Shown: positions 11,090 to 24,162, counted from the stretch's first letter. The stretch: 64,000 bases of DNA from Adiantum capillus-veneris (GCA_014529385.2 CM043949.1:112096477-112160476), one strand, 5' to 3'. Numbers and translations: made by a program. The notes: generated by a model not told the origin, from the sequence alone.

Positions 11090-12950
11090 TAAACTTAGGA
11101 AGCTCCTCAAAGAGATGGCTATATCACTCTAATTGAGCCTAGGAATTGAGCTCATATAACTTAAATGGCCATTGTGGAAGCTTTGTCAACTCTCTTGCAA
11201 AAAAAAAATTGTATACTGCATGTAAGGTCAGAAGAGATACGATTCAAATTGTGTAATGATGAAATCTAATCTACTTTCTTAGAAATCACCTTTTATTTCC
11301 CTAATTTGAATTTAATACAATCAATTGAAATTGTTAATATGTAGTCTCTTGACGCATGATATAATGCCATGCAAAAACAAAAAGGTAATGTTGTGTCACT
11401 AAGGAGTATAATGCTTTGGTAGATTTAGCTTCAAGTAGCATTCAGAGATGGCTATGCTAGAGATGTGATGGTATGATTAGCATATTGGTAGTATTTCCTT
11501 TTATATAAATACAAATAAATAAATAAATAAATAAATAAATTATATATATATATATATATATATCTGTATATCAGAAGACCCACCATGTGATCCCCCTAAC
11601 ACTTTGTAGCGTGTGTTCATTCCTTGGTGGTACCTGTGCCGACCTTCTACGTACAACCACACAAAATCAACTCGACATGGCACTGGATAGAAACCAAGTG
11701 ATAAAATTATGAGGCCTACCCATGATGATTGGCATAAACCTCAACTTTCAAAAACAAAAACTTTAATAATACCTTCATTATATTAATCGCTTCAAATTTC
11801 AAAACATGGTGACAAATTACTAGGCTTGCTCTTTGGATATTAGAGTGGCACCATTAGAAAATGCTAACTTGTGAGTAGCATGGGAACCACACACTTCTCT
11901 TTTCAAGCAACACAGATTGTATATTGTAAAATAAATTATTAGATAGGCATTAAAATTTTGTTAAAGGCCAAATGACAAACTCTTGGAAGCAAAAATTTTG
12001 ACAATATATAAAAGATGGAACTTTGTCAATAAGCTTATGTAAAGAAGACTATGTAGGTTTTATGAATACTTGTTTCACAATGCCCCTTTTAATAGAGAAT
12101 ATTAAAAGTACATAAGCATATATTCCAACAACAAGTCATTGTTAAAGGTTAAATTTTGGTTCATTGATCATGAATTCTCTTTTATCTTTTCTATTTGCAG
12201 ATTTGGTGCTTGAACTATGAGCAAAAGTCTTACTTTCATCCCCAAAAGGCAACCTTCTAGGCCTTATAATAGGCCTTGTATTAACCAAAACAGCTTCTTG
12301 TTGTTATGTAGCATCACTATTTTTCAATTGTTTTTCCCGGCATAAAACATGAAGTAACACTATTAGAGTGACCTCTTGTAATGATCCGTGGCTCAAGACT
12401 TTCCTCATGCGTATATAAAAAATTCACTAGTTGGTGTAATATTTCACTTTTTAATCATCATATTAAGAAATTTGATTTGAATGCTTCACAATTATTAGAT
12501 GCAATTTTCATGAAGCATCATAGCACACACAATGCAAATAGTTTGAAATAGTAGCTAATTATAGCTAATTGAGAAGTACAAAGAAATTAATTCTTTTATA
12601 AGTTATAAAAGAGGACTTAAAGCTTTAGAGAAGAGGAGCACTTTAAACTCCATGTATCAAGCACATAATAAGGGGAAAGATAAATAAATGATTAAGGACA
12701 TCAAGAATCAAATTTGCATGTTTGATACATTCAAAAAAATGATACCTGTCATATCACCTAACTCAGGATGGTCACTAACCTCAAATTTTGAAATGCCATC
12801 TTTATAAGACATAAAATTGGAAGTATGGTTAAAGAGTCCTAAAATCTTCACTAGCTTATAGGTTGAGCATAAAATCAAGTTTTGTGACAATATATTATGT
12901 GGGAGGTTGATTGGCTCTTTAAACAAGTACAAGTCAACTTGAGGCCATTG
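11090..12950. other. AT-rich stretch without recognisable genes
   Basis: No ORF of credible length or composition and no element termini. Short open stretches are in AT-rich sequence and look random. The only structure I see is the microsatellite at 11513-11563. Confidence 0.6.
11513..11563. repeat. Microsatellite (AAAT)n then (TA)n
   Basis: About seven AAAT units run directly into about eleven TA units. Confidence 0.95.
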
Positions 12951-13620
12951 TTCTTAGATCTTTTCTTTTGGCCAAACTCACAATGGTGAGTGAGTGCATT
13001 GTATTAACAAAACCAAGAAATTACAAATTCAAGTCATGCTCATGTCAAGCCATGACGTCTGCCATCAACTCTAGATACATTGGTTGAAAGGGGAGCCACC
13101 GCGTGACACCTAGCACGACTCATGAGATAAGCTTGGCTCGGCATGGAGGTACTAAACGACCATGATGGCATCAATTTCCCTGCTCCACTTATTAGAGCTC
13201 ATACGCTTCTTAATGGTGACAAATGTTTCCTTGCTTTCTTGCATAATATCTGAGAATTCCGTAGTTTTAAGGGCATTCTAGAAGATCCGATAGTTCCTAG
13301 CAGTATCTGACAATTTGTGAGCTGATGAGTAGAAGTTCGATCTTGAATGCCCTCCCTTCCAAGAATAGATTGTTCTTGAAAGAAACCTATCTACTAGGTC
13401 TTTTGAACCCATTTACAAATTTTCCCTGCCAGGCCAAGCAATCCTTGTAAAGGTGCGGGATGTCCTCAGTGACACTCGCCTTTTTGCATTGTGAGCATCT
13501 ATCAAGATCAATACCTCTAGCAAGAATCTTCATTTTAGTAGGTAAGGCTCCCCACAACACCTTTCAAAGGAATATCTCCATCCCCAGTAGCCCATGTGGG
13601 CACCATATGTTCTGCACAAT
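12950..13620 (-). pseudogene. LINE ORF2 C-terminal (zf-RVT) relic
   Basis: The minus strand at about 13561-13430 translates without a stop into a zf-RVT-type motif: WGALPTKMKILARGI, then C-x2-C, then H-x4-C (DRCSQCKK ... PHLYKDC). This zinc-binding tail follows the RT of plant LINEs. Below about 13400 stops appear. Near 12960-13010 the minus strand reads like a LINE 3' end (VLLNTMHSLTIV type). No RT or endonuclease is attached, so this is a 5'-truncated copy as expected of LINE retrotransposition. Confidence 0.72.
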
Positions 13621-14556
13621 TGTTACCTATGTAGATTCTAGCCATTGCTTGCTGCATTTCTTGTTTAGCGGGGCAAACTGGTCCTTTAAGACCATAAAGA
13701 GGTTGTACATGTCCTTTGTATATGGTTTGGGAAATTGCCTGTTTTTAGGTCACCACCATGCCTTCCATTCAAACCTAGAATTGCAGGGTATGTCATTCTA
13801 AAGTCCTACTAGGCAAACAATCTTTCATTCACAGAGGTGGAATTGAAAGGCAAGTTGGTTTATTCCTTTCTAGTTTTTGCTACTATTGTCCTTTGTTATT
13901 GATATTCCTAGCAACATGCCTCCGGAAAGGGCTGAAGAGGATGCTTCTTGCCTTAGACAACCATGAGGACCAATGAGATATAGAGTTGTGAAAGTATTGG
14001 GTGAAAGCATCTTAACATGCCATGCTTCAAGCTATCTTGGGAAGTGCTAATTAGCTCAATTTTGACATATGCTAACTAGTACAATAACACGAGCTAGATC
14101 TCTAAGATCTATGACACATGATATATCAGTAGAAAGCTCCTAAAACAAGGAATCCAAATTACAAACTCCGATAAATTTTGATATTATTTGTGAAAATTTT
14201 ACCATGCACCCAAGTTTTCTTAGACGTGATAGTTTGAATATACTAACTAGCACAAAAACATGTCACGTTAACATGCTTTTACCCATCTAGTTATCTCTCC
14301 CCATTCCAAAGTCTTTGTTGATTTGTTGCATTTCCTCACTAGATCGTCTATTGAGCCTCCAAGTTCAAGATCAGACCATCAAGGGGAAAGAAACTTGTCA
14401 TGAATCTCAAGACCTTGTTTTTAAATCTTAATGTGATCACTATTAAATCTAGTGATTAACCGGTTTGGACCAATCTATTGAATTTGGTAGATATTTACAA
14501 ACCATTGTTTTCAAATCTATTTTTTAGCGCCATACTACTTTTTAGCGCCATACTAT
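13621..14556. other. Intergenic stretch, nothing recognised
   Basis: No open frame of note and no clear repeat. Two copies of a GCGCCATACTA motif occur just before the LTR-like sequence (14520-14555). Confidence 0.5.
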
Positions 14557-15474
14557 TGGGGGTACCATCATAGCATAGCTTCAATGACCAACAATAATTT
14601 TCAATTTGGGTGATGAGCTACCCGGCTAGGTTAGGGAAACACTCACCCAAATAGTGAGCTAATCATGGCAACACAAACAGTGACTATACGATGTGAGTTT
14701 CTTGGCCTATGGAGGAGCTAAGCCACAAAGATTGGCAATCTCCACATCCACTTCTCATCACCTCAAATCAACCCAATCACACACACAAGGATTGCAACAA
14801 CACATACATCCCTAATCCCATCATGCAACACACTAATCACAAGCGCACACACATATATTGAGCATCCACACTCCGATCAAACCTACATATCCACACAAAG
14901 ATTATAAGATAATCGCATAAGATGAGAGCGGAATTAACCACTAGTTAATTATGATCTAGATAATCAAAACATCATAGACAATCATAGAGAGTATGAGAAA
15001 GGCATAGTGAAAGAGAAGTAAGCATTGATTAGCGTTAATCAAGTTACATGAGCAAGGAGAAGCTCGAGGACTCTAGCCACACACCTCATGAGCACTCATC
15101 AAAGAGTGGTCTCAACAAATGAAGCTGAGAACCCTAATTTCATTTACACATTGTCTTATATACCTAGGGTAAAAATATACAATGTCTGGGTGCCCAAGGC
15201 CTTTAAGGCTCCAGAACTTATATTGAATCTGCAACCTAGGCACACGAACTGACCTATTCTTTACAGATTGGAGAGTCTCATTGAGCCCTTAACACATTAC
15301 AGATATTACAATGGCTTGAAATAAATTGAGAAATTACAATACATGACCAATTTGGAAAACATTAAAAAATATGTAACTCCAGTCTTTACTGCTTCTCTGT
15401 ATATGTCTTTGATGTGCCTTCATAAGGCTTAGGCCTTTAGAAGCTTCTGTTAACTGACATCAACTCAGTTAACA
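14557..15474 (-). repeat. Candidate 3' LTR of a minus-strand Ty3/gypsy element
   Basis: On the minus strand it begins TGTTAACTGAG at 15474, directly after a purine-rich tract (TAAGGAGGGAA, 15475-15485). It ends in GGTACCCCCA at 14557, giving TG...CA termini and about 918 bp. The last 140 bp (14560-14700) match 30845-30985 and, more weakly, the LTR end at 51220-51357, so they belong to one LTR superfamily. Termini are inferred, since no target duplication was verified. Confidence 0.55.
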
Positions 15475-18400
15475 TTCCCTCCTTACGATTTTAGTGCCCA
15501 TCCTCGAGCACTGTGAGAAGTGTCCGTGGAGGCTGTGGAAGGTTGTTGATTGACTGTCAATGGGCTATGTTGTCTTCATTTGTCATGGAATTGTTGATGA
15601 GATTCATTTTGCTGTAGCATCTTCATTGGTCCAAATTTGTCTCTTATGTGAGAGATGATGTCGCATTTGTCCATTGTAGCAACATAATGGTGAGGCTTCT
15701 GTTTATTTATTTATGATGAGTATGTACAAGAGAAGTAAAATGGTGAGGATCTAAATTAGGGTCTAATATCTGGATCACCAAAGGAAAAAATCTAGTGAAA
15801 AAAAAGTGCCTTTGGGATACGCACATTATTGGAGTGCTTATTAGCATAGGAAATATTAATAAAGTACTAAAGGGATTATTTGTTGGTGGATATGGGAGTA
15901 AAAGGGGAAACAAATATAAGGGTAGCGATATGGGAAGTTGTTTTTCCTATTGTAGTCCTCTTAAGGTACATAAGTGGAAGCAAAAAAGAGTGTCTAATGC
16001 ATATGTCCAATAATGGGACATCCTATATATGCAAACATAGAAATGCATAGAAAAACAATATGTTGTGCAAGAAAGATTTTTGAGGGGTTCTTCAGAAAGA
16101 AGGTGTAGCTATAAAAGCATACGATGTAGCTTTACAAGCTGACACCCCTTTAAGAAGGTTTTTTGTTGTCGAGGATAGGTGCTCTCATCTTACTATACAT
16201 TGTGCATGAGTGTTGGACTTTACGTCCCTCCACCATGATTAATTTAATAGACTTCAACTTTTCTGCTCATCTTATCCAGCATGGGCGACATGCTGAAATA
16301 TGCTCAACTCTTCTAGCTTGAGCGTAAGCCTAATAACTATGACTCTTAGCACATAATTTATTAAGACTTGAAGCTTTGGAACTAACACTTTGCTCATTTA
16401 GTGGCTCAACAGCCCGACTCTGACTATATCAAAGAGTATTTTTTGCACCCTGACGGCTTGGATTTTTAGATTCTTGAGCTTCCTACAAACATCTCCTCTG
16501 GTAAAAGTAAGCTTGAATCCTCAAAACGTGGATTATTGAAGGATCAAGTGGGCATTGAAGGTTTCTTTTGCCATACTTGCTTCAACATCTTTGTATCTGT
16601 AGCTTTATTTGTTGGATTGTCCTTCTTTGACTTTGAAGAATCCATTGTTTGTTTGATTCTCCAATTAGGCCTGTTGGAAAGAGTCTTTGATGCTATTGTA
16701 GGCCTTTGTTGATTGTCATCATCTAGCTTTTTACTCAAAGAATTGGAAGACTTAGGAATCCAAATATCTTTATGAACTTTGTAGCTTCCTTTTGCTGATT
16801 TTGTTTGGGACTAGGTCTTGTTGAGCTCTTGGGAACTTCATGTAGCTTGTCTATAAGTACCATTGGTCTTCGGTTCACTAGTTGACAAATTTTCTTATAG
16901 CCTTTGTAGAACCTTTGTGGAAGAAGAAGATTCTTTGAAGTCTATTTTTTATTTGCATCTTCTTGAGGGTTGTGGTAGACTTGAGTAGCATTTGGTATTG
17001 TTCTATTTTTTAACCGCTTCTTAGGTATCCCAAGATATTGTTGAGATTGATACCTTTTTGTCCTTTGGGAGGGCCTTGATTACACTTCATAGGTTTTGAT
17101 CTTCAATTTTAGTACCCATATCTGTATATTACCTCTATAGTACTCTTGTTCTTTTAAACTGCATTGTGATGCTATCCATCCCATGTGTTTGCTTTTCTGT
17201 GTTAATCTTCCATCTTGAATCCACAATGGATCATTGATCTTTACCAAACTGATTGGAGCAAACAGTTGCTTGACTTTCTGTTGCTTTCTTGAGTACTTGG
17301 GCTGATATAACTTCACTCTTCTTGGTGGATCCTTAGACGTTTTGTTTGGGTTAGCAATTGACTTGAAGTTTCTAAAGCCTAACTTTCTTGAAGAAGCTGA
17401 TCCATGAGGGTTCTTTGATATAGAGGTATATGATATCACATCTTTTGTGCTATTCGATTGCACGTCCACTTTAGATTTACCTTTGCCTGCAAGATTTGTC
17501 CTTTATTCTTGTGACGTTTGCAACTCTAAATCTAGCATTAATGGTACTTATAACTATTTCTTGCTATGTCTTAGAAAGTAGCAATAGCACTGTTTCTTAT
17601 TTATAGGCTTGGTGTTCTTATAACCATTGATGTCCAAGGATGACATTTTCAAGAATTTAACTTGAAGGATTTAGCTAAAACTTTACTAGCTCTTCATCCT
17701 TCTCGATGCTAAGAATAGCAGCCATTTCTTATTGACTTGTAGCCATACCCATGATTTCTCTGTTATCTTGTTTGCATGGAGTAATGTCAAGGATTCTTTG
17801 GATGTTCTTTGAAACCATATTGCACTCATTGCATCGGTCATTTTGACTTACGTTGGTTGATTCAACCAACAATGTCTGGCAGATCTTTGGACTTCCTATT
17901 GCTTCTTGTTGTCTGCAACCTCAATGTTTTTAAATTCTGGCTTGGATGGCATTCTTTGATCAATAGCTTCCATGGTTGATGTTTTCTCTGTTTGAACAAC
18001 ACTTGCTATTTTTTTAATCTCCTTTAAGCTCTTTGGAGGTATTCTTGGTTGGAGATGAAACATCTTCAATAAGCTGTACTTTGGCATCGGTCTCCATTTT
18101 AACAATGCTTGAGGACTGTGTGTTGTCTTCCGCGGGTGACCATTATTGGTCTTTTATCTTGTTAGTCTTAGAAGACTACATCTGTGTTTGACTAATGGAA
18201 TTCCCAATATGATATAATTTGTTATATCTTTTGTTGTGATCACATGGAATTGGGCTATGATGGTCTGTGCACTTATCTGAATGGTGGTGGAAATGATTCC
18301 TCAACATTCTTATCTTTTATTTTTGGATATGCTAACAATTCAGGAGCATCTTTCAGTTGTGGTTGGAAACATTTTTTCTAAGTGTGAAAAGACATGAGGT

Positions 18401-18600
18401 CCTTGTCTAGCTGAAAATCTAGCTTTACTTTGCTTAATATCTCTTCTTCATGTTCACCATTAATGTTGCACTTCATCTTATGAGGATTTCTTTTTAGGAT
18501 GATTGATTTTGTTTTGGTGGTGTCCATGGGTTGAATTTTTTCTGCATCTTTTTTGCTTTGACACTTGCTTCAATTGATGTTGACTCGTTTGGCCATGACA
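15475..18600 (-). other. Decayed internal region with short Lys/Ser-rich minus-strand ORFs
   Basis: Upstream (minus sense) of the candidate LTR. Open stretches at 17080-17469 (129 codons), 17896-18105 and 16544-16738 encode Lys-, Ser- and Pro-rich sequence without any domain I know. Their common strand and composition suggest one broken coding region, possibly an extra 3' ORF of the element. No protease, RT or integrase motif was seen. Confidence 0.35.
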
Positions 18601-18679
18601 TTGCACCTTTTGCATGCATGGGTTGTGCATTGTCTGCCTGCATTTAAGAAATTTTTTATCTTAAGAGATTGTACGCTTT

Positions 18680-18905
18680 GCCATACGTGTCAAAGCTGGG
18701 AACTTGCCTGTGAAATATGTGTGAGCCTCGAAAGGCTGCAAACACACAACTAGAAGAGCCTAGCAAGCTCAAAGGGGTAGGGGTGTGTCACTCACCGCTC
18801 AATGCTTTTGTCGTGAAGGATCATGTGCTGCAAAGAAGAAGGAGCCTTCACCGATGCCATGCTCAACTCCCTTGGCGGCGCCAATGCCGTAGCAATGCTC
18901 GATCA

Positions 18906-18945
<40 letters not shown>

Positions 18946-19284
18946 CTCTCTCTCAAGCATACACACACACACACACACACACGCACCCCTATGAGCACAC
19001 AAAGGAGAAGGAGACAGAGATGGAGCAAGAGCACTTCTTAGCTTACACCTCCAAAAATGAGTATTTTCAGGTCAAATGAACTTTTTATAAGAGTTTGGCC
19101 CATTCACACATGGGCGCCCCACAGTAGTCGGTTGTTGCAAAACTACTGTAAAAATAAGATAAGTGGTACGCCTCTCATCGGCGATCGCCTACACACCTAT
19201 TGAACCAACAAGCCCGATCCATGACTCAATTAAATAAATAAGATACATCCGGCGAAGGTGATAGGGTGTCCGTGAGGGTTAACA
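18680..19284 (-). repeat. Candidate 3' LTR of the 22-26 kb gypsy remnant
   Basis: The minus strand reads a purine tract (AGGCAGGGGGACA, 19297-19285) followed by TGTTAACCC at 19284, the pattern of a polypurine tract plus LTR start. A TATAAAA box lies on the minus strand at about 19084-19090, some 195 bp into it. The distal end is unclear and a microsatellite has grown inside. No partner LTR was found, so this is tentative. Confidence 0.35.
18908..18984. repeat. Compound microsatellite (CT)n(GT)n(CT)n(AC)n
   Basis: Long CT run, brief GT interruption, CT again, then AC. Open frames across it are only dipeptide repeats. Confidence 0.95.
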
Positions 19285-19299
19285 TGTCCCCCTGCCTGA

Positions 19300-20660
19300 T
19301 GTAGATTCCTTCCTCGGAAGCTATTGAGATGAAGCCCGTTTGTCGAGGTGGAAGAGCATCCGAGATTGAATGTCCTTAGCCTTCTTTAATCACTGCAAAA
19401 TCAACCAATTAAATTGGCACAGTAATTGAATTCTCATATACAATTAAAAAGCATATGCAGCAGTTATAGGCAGACAAATTGATTGGTAACAGAATATTAA
19501 ACAATTTGTTAGCCAATAAACATTAAATTGTAATATAATCAAACGTATAAACAATTATAAAGGTAAAAAACTAACAAGTTTGGGATCGCTAATTTAACGA
19601 TCGAAAGGCACTAGAGGTCAACTATCAATACCATGGACAAACTTCTCATTTTTCTCTGGTCAATTAAGCTGTTTAATCACGAGAGCCAAGTATTTCATGT
19701 CCGAGGGCTGACTAGAGGCTATACCTAGAAGACCTTGTAGTTAAGCTATGATAAAAGGAATTGCTCATGAAATCATCGCCTTACTTATTTCCTTTTCTTT
19801 GACCCCCAAAGTCTTTTCACATTGATTCAATTTTGATGTGTGTGCTTATTTTGTATGCTTTGGGTTTTTTGCTTTCCAAGGAAAAGTGCCCACACTGGGA
19901 ACCTCTAGGACTCTAGTACCATAGGCAATACATGTGAGTGAAGTACCAATCAAGCTAGGATTTTTCTTCTAGCTTAAGATTTTACGTGGCACTTTTGATT
20001 TTTTTAGTTTGTTCGTTTTCAGCATTTTGATTTTGTCGCTCTAGGGGGTCATATAACACTGTTACCCTCTCCAGGCTCATCACACCAGTAAACTCCCATT
20101 ATAATACTTAAGCTAAAGGTCAATAGAGACTAAGCCCACTAGAAAGCCCTAGTACATTGCACATAATGCTGCCTAAATTGGATTAAGAACTTAAAGTAAC
20201 CATTGATTATTAGCAAGGCATTCCAAATGGTATTAAGAGAAGATCTCTAACTCCTAACTTGGTCAAACTAGCTTAGTTAGACTGCTTGATTCTGAAACCT
20301 AGACAAGGAATCATGACAGAAAATTATATAGAATCTAATGTTTAATCTAAGCAAATGTGCACAATATTGTGCTACCAATCACATTCAAAGAAAAAAACAT
20401 GGATGCAAAAACAAAGACAATGGGAAATGCTAATGGTCAAGAAACACTTGTTTGTGTTGATGATCATGCTTGATTTTAAGAGTGAACGAGATAAAGATTC
20501 CATGAAGGTCCAAATCCTGCCAACAACAACACGTTCCTGTACACACTAGAAAACACAAGCAATACCTCTAGAAGGCACATCAATGGGGAGAGGCACCAGC
20601 CCTTATTGAACACAATCAAACAACATAAGGAAACCTAACCTAATTATATGCACCCCCCCT
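19300..20660. other. Stretch without recognised genes
   Basis: AT-rich, with many stops on both strands. Presumably the 3' untranslated part of the minus-strand gypsy remnant, but nothing specific supports this. Confidence 0.4.
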
Positions 20661-20666
20661 AGAGAG

Positions 20667-21128
20667 TCAAGGGAACAGGATATTGTAGAGATGGGGAGGT
20701 AACCCTAAGGCTAAACCCCTATCCTCATCATCGACGAGAAAAACAAAGTCATCATCTGTGAGACCATACGTGCCGTCCGAGTAATCATGTAAATCATCAT
20801 CATCATTAGAGGCACCAATGTTTACTAAGAAGGTCACTAGACCGCTATAGTCATCTTGGTCAAAAGGGTAGGCTTGTGCAATGGGAGAGACGCTCTCTAC
20901 CAAGTATGGATCAGCCGTGGTCAAGAGACGTATCAGCCATTCTAACTCCTCAAAATTCCTCTCACATGCTAGCGTACCTACCAAATCCCATTCACATGCA
21001 AGCACTTGAAAGACCATGTTAAACACTTGTGAAAAGTAAAGAGGGTACCTCTCACCCAAGGTAGGAGTGGATGACTCTAGCGTTCTAGCCATATCTGTAC
21101 ACACAGATAGATGATGGTTAGAGTGCAT
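20667..21128 (-). CDS. Unrecognised 153-aa acidic ORF
   Basis: An uninterrupted minus-strand frame of 153 codons starts MHSNHHLSV. The C-terminal half is strongly acidic, with an Asp run (SNDDDDLHDY) and a VFLVDDEDRG stretch; the N-terminal half is mixed helix-like with W and C residues. No signal peptide or membrane segment. It lies between the integrase remnant (22.7 kb) and the candidate LTR (19.28 kb), on the same strand, where some Ty3/gypsy elements carry an additional 3' ORF. That it stays open in an otherwise decayed neighbourhood is the only argument that it is coding. Function unknown; it could also be chance. Confidence 0.35.
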   Translation of the reverse strand: MHSNHHLSVCTDMARTLESSTPTLGERYPLYFSQVFNMVFQVLACEWDLVGTLACERNFEELEWLIRLLTTADPYLVESVSPIAQAYPFDQDDYSGLVTFLVNIGASNDDDDLHDYSDGTYGLTDDDFVFLVDDEDRGLALGLPPHLYNILFP

Positions 21129-22160
21129 AATGTGTTTTTATGATTTTGTGTCATATACTATGCATAAGGGTCGTGTCAAAAGGTTGTGTCCTTGTGCTGC
21201 ATGATGTGTTTTTATGATTTTGTGTCATATATAGAACTTGTAAGTTTCTAGATTTTTGTTTGGTGGCTCTTACTCTTTTATTTTTTTATTTTGGTTTTTG
21301 TGAGTATAAGGCTTTATATATATATTCCCTAAGATTGAAGATTGAGAGGTCAGGGAAGAAGGTTAAGAGGGGAGTGAGTGAATGATGTATTGTCAGCAAG
21401 CACTCCCCCCTTCCTTGGGTGGATCATACCTTTTAGAATGATGTCGTCACCTTTTGAAACCAATAGTTCCAAGTTGTCTTGGGTGAAGACTTTCGACCGC
21501 CCTAGGCATTTCATCTAGTTGTAAGGGTGGTAAGGTACTCTCCCATGATTTTATTTGCAAATGTTGTTGTAGGTGGTGAACTTACAACGGGAGGTGAAAA
21601 CTCTTTCTTGCTTGTATGGATATGTACAACAGTAGGTGGAGGTTGTGTCGAAGCTTCTGTTTCCGTATATGAACTACATGAAGATCAAGAATCTTCATTC
21701 ATTTTTTCTATGATTGAGCTTGTCGAAACAAGCCTTTCTCGCTTGGGAACCCATACTAGCGCCAGCGGGTTCGGTGTATAGTTATGTGATTTTTCCTTTC
21801 CCACGATCTTTCATCGGCTTTGTCATCACAGGATTTGACTCACATGGGTCTGGTGACAGGTAAGAACACAATTTATGTTTTGGCACCCAGATTTGATCAT
21901 TTCCTTGATAGTAGCCTTGGGATTCCAATAGTCGTTTAGGAATCCAACGCCACATTTTCTTACATTTCTAGGAGTGAGTGGGGCGTTTCTTAAAAGGCTC
22001 CTGTTTTTTAGCATCAGCCATTGTCGCTAAAGAAGATTTAGGGACCCACTTGTATGTTTTCTTTTCTATATTAGGATGCATCTTGTGTGTCTCAAGCTTT
22101 GTTTCAACTACATAAGCTGAAGCTCTAGAGAGTTTGTCTATAGGGACATAAGGTTCAACC
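21129..22160 (-). other. 3' region of gypsy remnant, short fragments only
   Basis: A minus-strand fragment of about 62 codons (21826-22014) and mixed sequence. No identifiable domain. Confidence 0.35.
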
Positions 22161-22162
22161 TC

Positions 22163-22552
22163 CTAGACATACACTATTTTGGGTTCTCTATCCTCGGCAG
22201 GTAATAGCTCAGGGACTATGGCTTGAGTTGCATGGCTAAGAGTTGGTTTCTGTGTTGTGATACTCCCAGTCTCCCAATCAATAATGCATTTGGTCTCTAT
22301 CATCCACGTGCATCCTAGGTTTATATGACCTTCCATAGTTCCAACAGGAACGACCAAAAAGTCTTGAGCTACAACCCCGTTGTCATAACTGATAGAAGTG
22401 TGCCAGATACCAAACATCGTAGTTTTTTTCTTGTTGACACCCTTCACTTGGATAGTACCCTCAAATAGGGATGGCTTTCCCAACTGACACCACACTCCAT
22501 ATGACAACAGATTATATTTAGCACCCGTGTCTAACAAGGCGTTATATAGCAT
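22163..22552 (-). pseudogene. Retroviral-type aspartic protease domain downstream of integrase
   Basis: 129 open codons. Residues 5-14 read ALLDTGAKYN, the DTGA flap-type active site of retropepsins, followed by beta-strand-like hydrophobic segments and an LGCTWM sequence in the place of the usual I/L-L-G-x-x-W motif. Retropepsins cleave Gag-Pol. In Ty3/gypsy the protease precedes RT, yet this one lies 150 bp after the integrase C-terminus on the same strand, and another protease-like segment occupies the normal place (25796-26140). It is either the start of a second element or an added domain. The catalytic motif is intact, unlike that of the upstream copy. Confidence 0.65.
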
Positions 22553-22701
22553 TTTCCCATAGGCACTATTTAGTTCAATAGTGTATCATAGAGGTGTGTT
22601 AGAGCCCAACCAACCATCCTCTGTTTCAACATGCACTGCATGTGTAACTCCAAGGTTGGGCCTCTCTTTGGTGTCTTATGCATTGTCGTCGTTCCTTAGC
22701 C

Positions 22702-23947
22702 TCATCTTGAGCTTGTATCTTCTTCAATTCTGTTTGTGCCTTGGTTGGATTTTTTTTTATAATTGGCACGTAGCTCCTCTTGGCTTAAAGGATCATAGTA
22801 TCTTTTAAATTTTCTCCCATTGAGGAATCCAATGGTTTCAACTCCATCAAGAGTTTCCACACGAATGGTACCTTGTGGGGTGATTTCACATCCTCTATAT
22901 GGTTCTTTTCCCGCATATTGCAACTTTTTCTTCTTGTTTTTCACTCCATACATAAGGACTTTATCACCAACATTGGTATCTTTGTTCTTTAGATGACGGT
23001 CAAACCATTTCTTCCTCCTATCTTTCTCCACAAGTGCGTTTTGCACAACCAATTGTCTTTCTTCATCTAATCTCTCAAGGATATATAAGCGCTCAACTAA
23101 AGGTTACCATCCCAACCTTCTTGTGAATCTACATGCAGACTAGAAATTACAAACTCCCATAGCATAACTGCTTCTTGGCCATATACCATTTTGAATGGTG
23201 TACAATTAATAGCAACTTTGTAAGAAGTATGGTAAGCCCATAGAGATAATGCCAGCTTCAAATCCCAATCTGTGCGATGAGCTTTCACTGCTTTGGTCAA
23301 GATAAGGTCTTGTTAATGCTCTCAGCTTGACCATTTGCTTGTGGGTAATATGGTGTAGACTTATGGTGAGCTATCATGAAGTTTACGAGTTGTCGGAATA
23401 ATTAGGCCTACAAAGTCTAAACCCCATTTTCAAATGGTTGAGTCACCTTGATAGGATGTAAGGGCATCTTATTCTTTCGTTGTGTGATCTTGTAACGTTG
23501 GCATTTATCACATCCTTTTGTAAAAAGTGATTTATCCTTGAATAAGGTAGGCCACCAATAGCGTGATTGCAACACCTTTCTAGTATTTAGTTCCTTTGAG
23601 AAATGTCCTCCGGCTATACCCATGTGGACTTCTTGCACTATGTATAAATACTCATCCTCATAAGCACAATGTCCAAGAATATCATCCTTCCCTAGCTTGT
23701 AGAGAGTTCCTGCAATGAGAGAATAAGGTTCACATTCTTTTAACAGTTTTTGAGTTATATCCTTACGAAGCTCCTTGGGTGGAAAACCATTAAATAGAAA
23801 GTTCACAATCGTCTCACTCCATTCAGGCATGGTCTCGACTAGGAATAGGGAAGTATCAGGCAATTCATCATCGCCTCCAGTAGGGGCTTCACCATTGGGT
23901 ATACGAGACAAATGATCCGCCATGACATGTCTTTTACCAGGTCTCAC
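22702..23947 (-). pseudogene. gypsy integrase, core mostly deleted
   Basis: The frame at 23947-23417 begins at the RNase H/integrase link (HVMADHLSRIP). It contains the H-x-H ... C-x2-C zinc domain (GGHFSKELNT ... CDKCQRYK), preceding the first core strand at about 23420. The next recognisable sequence is the YPQANGQAES block near 23330, which holds the third acidic residue of the DDE triad, so the segment carrying the first two Asp residues is absent. C-terminal pieces follow at 23300-23097 and 23052-22702, the last Lys/Arg-rich with a GDKVLMY motif typical of gypsy integrase tails. Integrase inserts cDNA into the host genome; this one cannot. Confidence 0.82.
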
Positions 23948-24162
23948 CCCACAACGGTAAAATCAAACTCAAGGAGAATTAACAACCATCGTGTAATTCT
24001 TCCCATGGAACAAGGTTTATTTACTAGATACAACAAGGGTTGATGATCCACATAGAAAACAAACTTGTTGGCAAGAAGGTAGTAGAAAAATTTCTTCATT
24101 GCGTAAATCATAGCTAAACCTTCCCGCTCTATAGTGGTGTAGTTTCTCTCGGCATCATTCAA
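23944..24162 (-). pseudogene. gypsy RNase H fragment
   Basis: 72 codons carrying NDAERNYTTIEREGLAMIYA and then FVFYVDHQPL, the hallmark of Ty3/gypsy RNase H. It overlaps the integrase-containing frame by four bases. In the family it degrades the RNA of the RNA-DNA hybrid. The N-terminal part with the first catalytic Asp is missing or in another frame. Confidence 0.85.

Noticed and set aside
13460..13801. 113-codon plus-strand frame
   Set aside because: Antisense of the LINE zf-RVT relic, whose minus-strand motif is clear.
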